In this document: positions 4,987 through 6,564 of the stretch, piece after piece
How the letters are laid out: each line of letters opens with the position of its first letter
Numbering within the stretch: position 1 is the stretch's first letter
Source: Desulfobulbaceae bacterium
GTDB taxonomy: Bacteria > Desulfobacterota > Desulfobulbia > Desulfobulbales > Desulfobulbaceae
DNA: 6,564 nt
Reading direction: 5' to 3'
Assembly (NCBI GenBank): GCA_027011235.1
Contig: JALVAI010000378.1
Coordinates: 1-6,564, forward strand
Position numbers and translations under genes: made by a program
Notes under the pieces: model-generated
What the model was told of the DNA's origin: nothing
Databases searched by the model: none
The model's input: the letters and a program-made list of their open reading frames with translations, nothing else

Positions 4987-6564
4987 CACCAGATTATTCT
5001 CCAGTTTTTCCACAACATCCTCCTCGGTCGCCGGGGTGATCAAGATATCGGTGGCCCCGTATTTCACCGCTTTCAGGACCGTTGTTCTCGTCCAGGCAGG
5101 AGCGGCCATGACCAGAGGAACCTGAAGACCGGAACTGGCGAGCTTGATCGCCATCCCAAAACCCTGTTCATTTACCTCCCGCATCACCAGAAAGACCAGA
5201 CTGATAGTAGAAGACAGATAATCGGCTACGGCATCCTTGAAATGAAGAATACGTGGTGTGTGACCCTGCCCGGTCAGTAATGAGGCGATGGAAGAGGCCT
5301 CGGCATCATCATCGGTAAAGATCAGGATATCGGCGCTGCCGTCCCCGCCGGTACCAGGGGAAGCAATGGGGGCTTGCCCGGAGCCCTCCTGCCCCGATGC
5401 TGGTCGCAGCACCTCGGGACCGGCTCCACTTTGACCATCCGTTGATCCCACCGGAGCATCGGCGGCTGCCTGCCCGCCTGCCGGTTGTTGTTCCTCCTCT
5501 GTTGCGGCAAGGGCCTCAAGCTCAAAGAGGGCTGCCGGAAATACCATCTGCAAGCGGCCGAGCTCCTGATCATTATAGTGGATCGTTCCGGCGCTCAGAT
5601 AGTAGAGACAACAGGGAATAACATCATCGGAATCTGGATCGATTTTGATGGGGATGACTGTTTCCAGGCCGGTTTTGACAAATCCCAGCGCCTTGCGGTA
5701 CTGTTCCTCAAAAACCGCAGTGTACACGCCGGCAATGATATTGGCGATTTCGCCGTAGGCGTCCTCTGCGTCCTCGCCGAACTCCTCATTGCGAACCACC
5801 TCCTCCAGTTCGGCATCGGGCAGCATGATCAGGGTGCCGCCCAGGAAGATGGCATCTTTTAGGGAGACAAAGAGATAGGATTCCCCCTCGCCTTCGCCCC
5901 GGACATCCATCCGGGCCAGGACCTGTTTACCGCCGGCCTGTTCCAGCAGGGCTTCCTTGTCAAGGACCACATTCTCTTCAGGCGTTATTTTCAGAGTGCC
6001 GCCAAGCAGGGTGCCGACCTCTTCACCGACCTTTTCCAGACAGTTTGCCAGCAGTCGATCAATACGTTCTTTCTGTTTTTTTACATCAACACCCTTTTTC
6101 TTTACCGATCCTGGAGATGGAGCAGCCTGACCCCCCTCTTCCCCCGGACGCTGGATTGCCTGGGCCGGCTGTGTCTCTTCAACACTCCCCGGTTCTATGA
6201 CATCGGGCTGTTGAGTCTCTGATGGTCCGGCCTTGGAATCGGTTGCCTGCTCTGCAGATGCGACCGGCTGCTCTTTCTCTTCTTCAGGCGCCGGCGTCTC
6301 TTCAACCAGGCCAAAGCTTGCGGCCGGCAACAGGAGATGCAGCTTGCCCATTTCGGCACCTTCAAGTGTCATGGCCGTAGACATCAGATAATAGGTGCCA
6401 TCGGAAACCGGCTCATCCGATTCGATATCAACCTTGACAGGCAGGATTACTTCCTGCTCGGTCCGAACCAGGCGAAAATTTTTTGGATACTGCTCCTCAA
6501 AGGTTGTTGTCAGGGATCCGCAGATGATATTGGCAATCTCACCATACGAGTCTTCCAGCTCTTC
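4972..6564 (-). CDS. Double CheC/CheX-like protein with C-terminal pseudo-receiver (N-terminus off window)
   Basis: The frame is open to the right edge, so 530 C-terminal residues are visible; an ATG at 6384 is internal to a conserved domain and is not the start. Visible residues 1-88 are the end of a CheC/CheX-like domain, 90-165 a Pro/Glu/Gln-rich linker, 167-352 a complete second CheC/CheX-like domain, 353-410 a Gly/Ala/Pro-rich linker, and 411-526 a receiver-like fold. Both CheC-like units keep D-x3-E-x2-N (D5, E9, N12 and D268, E272, N275), the residues by which CheC/CheX/FliY phosphatases attack CheY-P. The spacing to the following proline is 29 residues in both rather than the usual 22. 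The receiver keeps an acidic pair (D418, D419), but valine (V460) replaces the phosphoacceptor, alanine (A488) the Thr/Ser and threonine (T510) the lysine. A chemotaxis or response-regulator dephosphorylation role is inferred; specific function unknown. Convergent with the sigma-54 gene. Confidence 0.75.
   Translation of the reverse strand, partial: EELEDSYGEIANIICGSLTTTFEEQYPKNFRLVRTEQEVILPVKVDIESDEPVSDGTYYLMSTAMTLEGAEMGKLHLLLPAASFGLVEETPAPEEEKEQPVASAEQATDSKAGPSETQQPDVIEPGSVEETQPAQAIQRPGEEGGQAAPSPGSVKKKGVDVKKQKERIDRLLANCLEKVGEEVGTLLGGTLKITPEENVVLDKEALLEQAGGKQVLARMDVRGEGEGESYLFVSLKDAIFLGGTLIMLPDAELEEVVRNEEFGEDAEDAYGEIANIIAGVYTAVFEEQYRKALGFVKTGLETVIPIKIDPDSDDVIPCCLYYLSAGTIHYNDQELGRLQMVFPAALFELEALAATEEEQQPAGGQAAADAPVGSTDGQSGAGPEVLRPASGQEGSGQAPIASPGTGGDGSADILIFTDDDAEASSIASLLTGQGHTPRILHFKDAVADYLSSTISLVFLVMREVNEQGFGMAIKLASSGLQVPLVMAAPAWTRTTVLKAVKYGATDILITPATEEDVVEKLENNLVKKAA
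5512..5775 (-). repeat. Second copy of an internal CheC/CheX-like repeat (about 88 codons)
   Basis: Codons for visible residues 264-351. The copy begins EDAEDAYGEIANIIAG and aligns without gaps to the N-terminal visible unit at 6301-6564. I count about 38 identities in 89 positions, including YGEIANII, FEEQY, the YYL triplet and PAA. The similarity is at protein level, so the duplication is old. Confidence 0.75.
6301..6564 (-). repeat. First copy of the internal CheC/CheX-like repeat (about 88 codons, cut by window edge)
   Basis: Codons for visible residues 1-88, beginning EELEDSYGEIANIICG. It matches the unit at 5512-5775 across its whole length. The first half of this domain, which in the second copy precedes the repeat by about 95 residues, must lie beyond the right edge. 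Confidence 0.75.

Overview
The window looks like a chromosomal segment of an anaerobic, c-type-cytochrome-rich, motile deltaproteobacterium (Desulfobacterota), most plausibly a Desulfobulbales-type sulfate or sulfur reducer. The evidence is a periplasmic tetraheme cytochrome c3, an octaheme cytochrome of the tetrathionate-reductase family, a sigma-54 enhancer-binding regulator and a CheC/CheX-like chemotaxis protein. The taxonomic call is inferred from gene content only.

Layout from left to right. Positions 1-142 are an upstream region with a 14-bp-arm hairpin. Positions 143-559 (+) encode a secreted tetraheme cytochrome c3. Positions 560-1330 have no convincing gene but hold a dense series of perfect inverted repeats, a likely sigma-70 promoter and a 16-bp direct repeat. 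Positions 1331-2749 (+) encode an exported octaheme cytochrome that keeps all eight CxxCH motifs but appears to lack the lysine and cysteine recalled for the catalytic heme of Shewanella OTR. Its 3' end carries an intrinsic terminator and overlaps, tail to tail, an exported staphylococcal-nuclease-like enzyme (2702-3229, -). Positions 3399-3893 and 3898-4953 (+) form a tight pair: a stand-alone cyclic-nucleotide-binding protein and a sigma-54 activator without its own sensor domain. Positions 4972-6564 (-) hold the C-terminal 530 residues of a large protein that runs off the right edge. It has two homologous CheC/CheX-like units, low-complexity linkers and a degenerate receiver domain.

How the genes may work together. 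The two cytochromes are both periplasmic electron carriers, and c3 could feed or drain the octaheme protein, but 771 bp and a promoter separate them, so they are probably not one operon. The cNMP/sigma-54 pair looks like one regulator split over two genes. The CheC-like protein is convergent with it, and nothing in the sequence ties the two functionally. The least ordinary items are the double CheC-like/pseudo-receiver protein, the octaheme protein without the expected active-site residues, the split cNMP/sigma-54 pair, and the hairpin-rich 771-bp gap.
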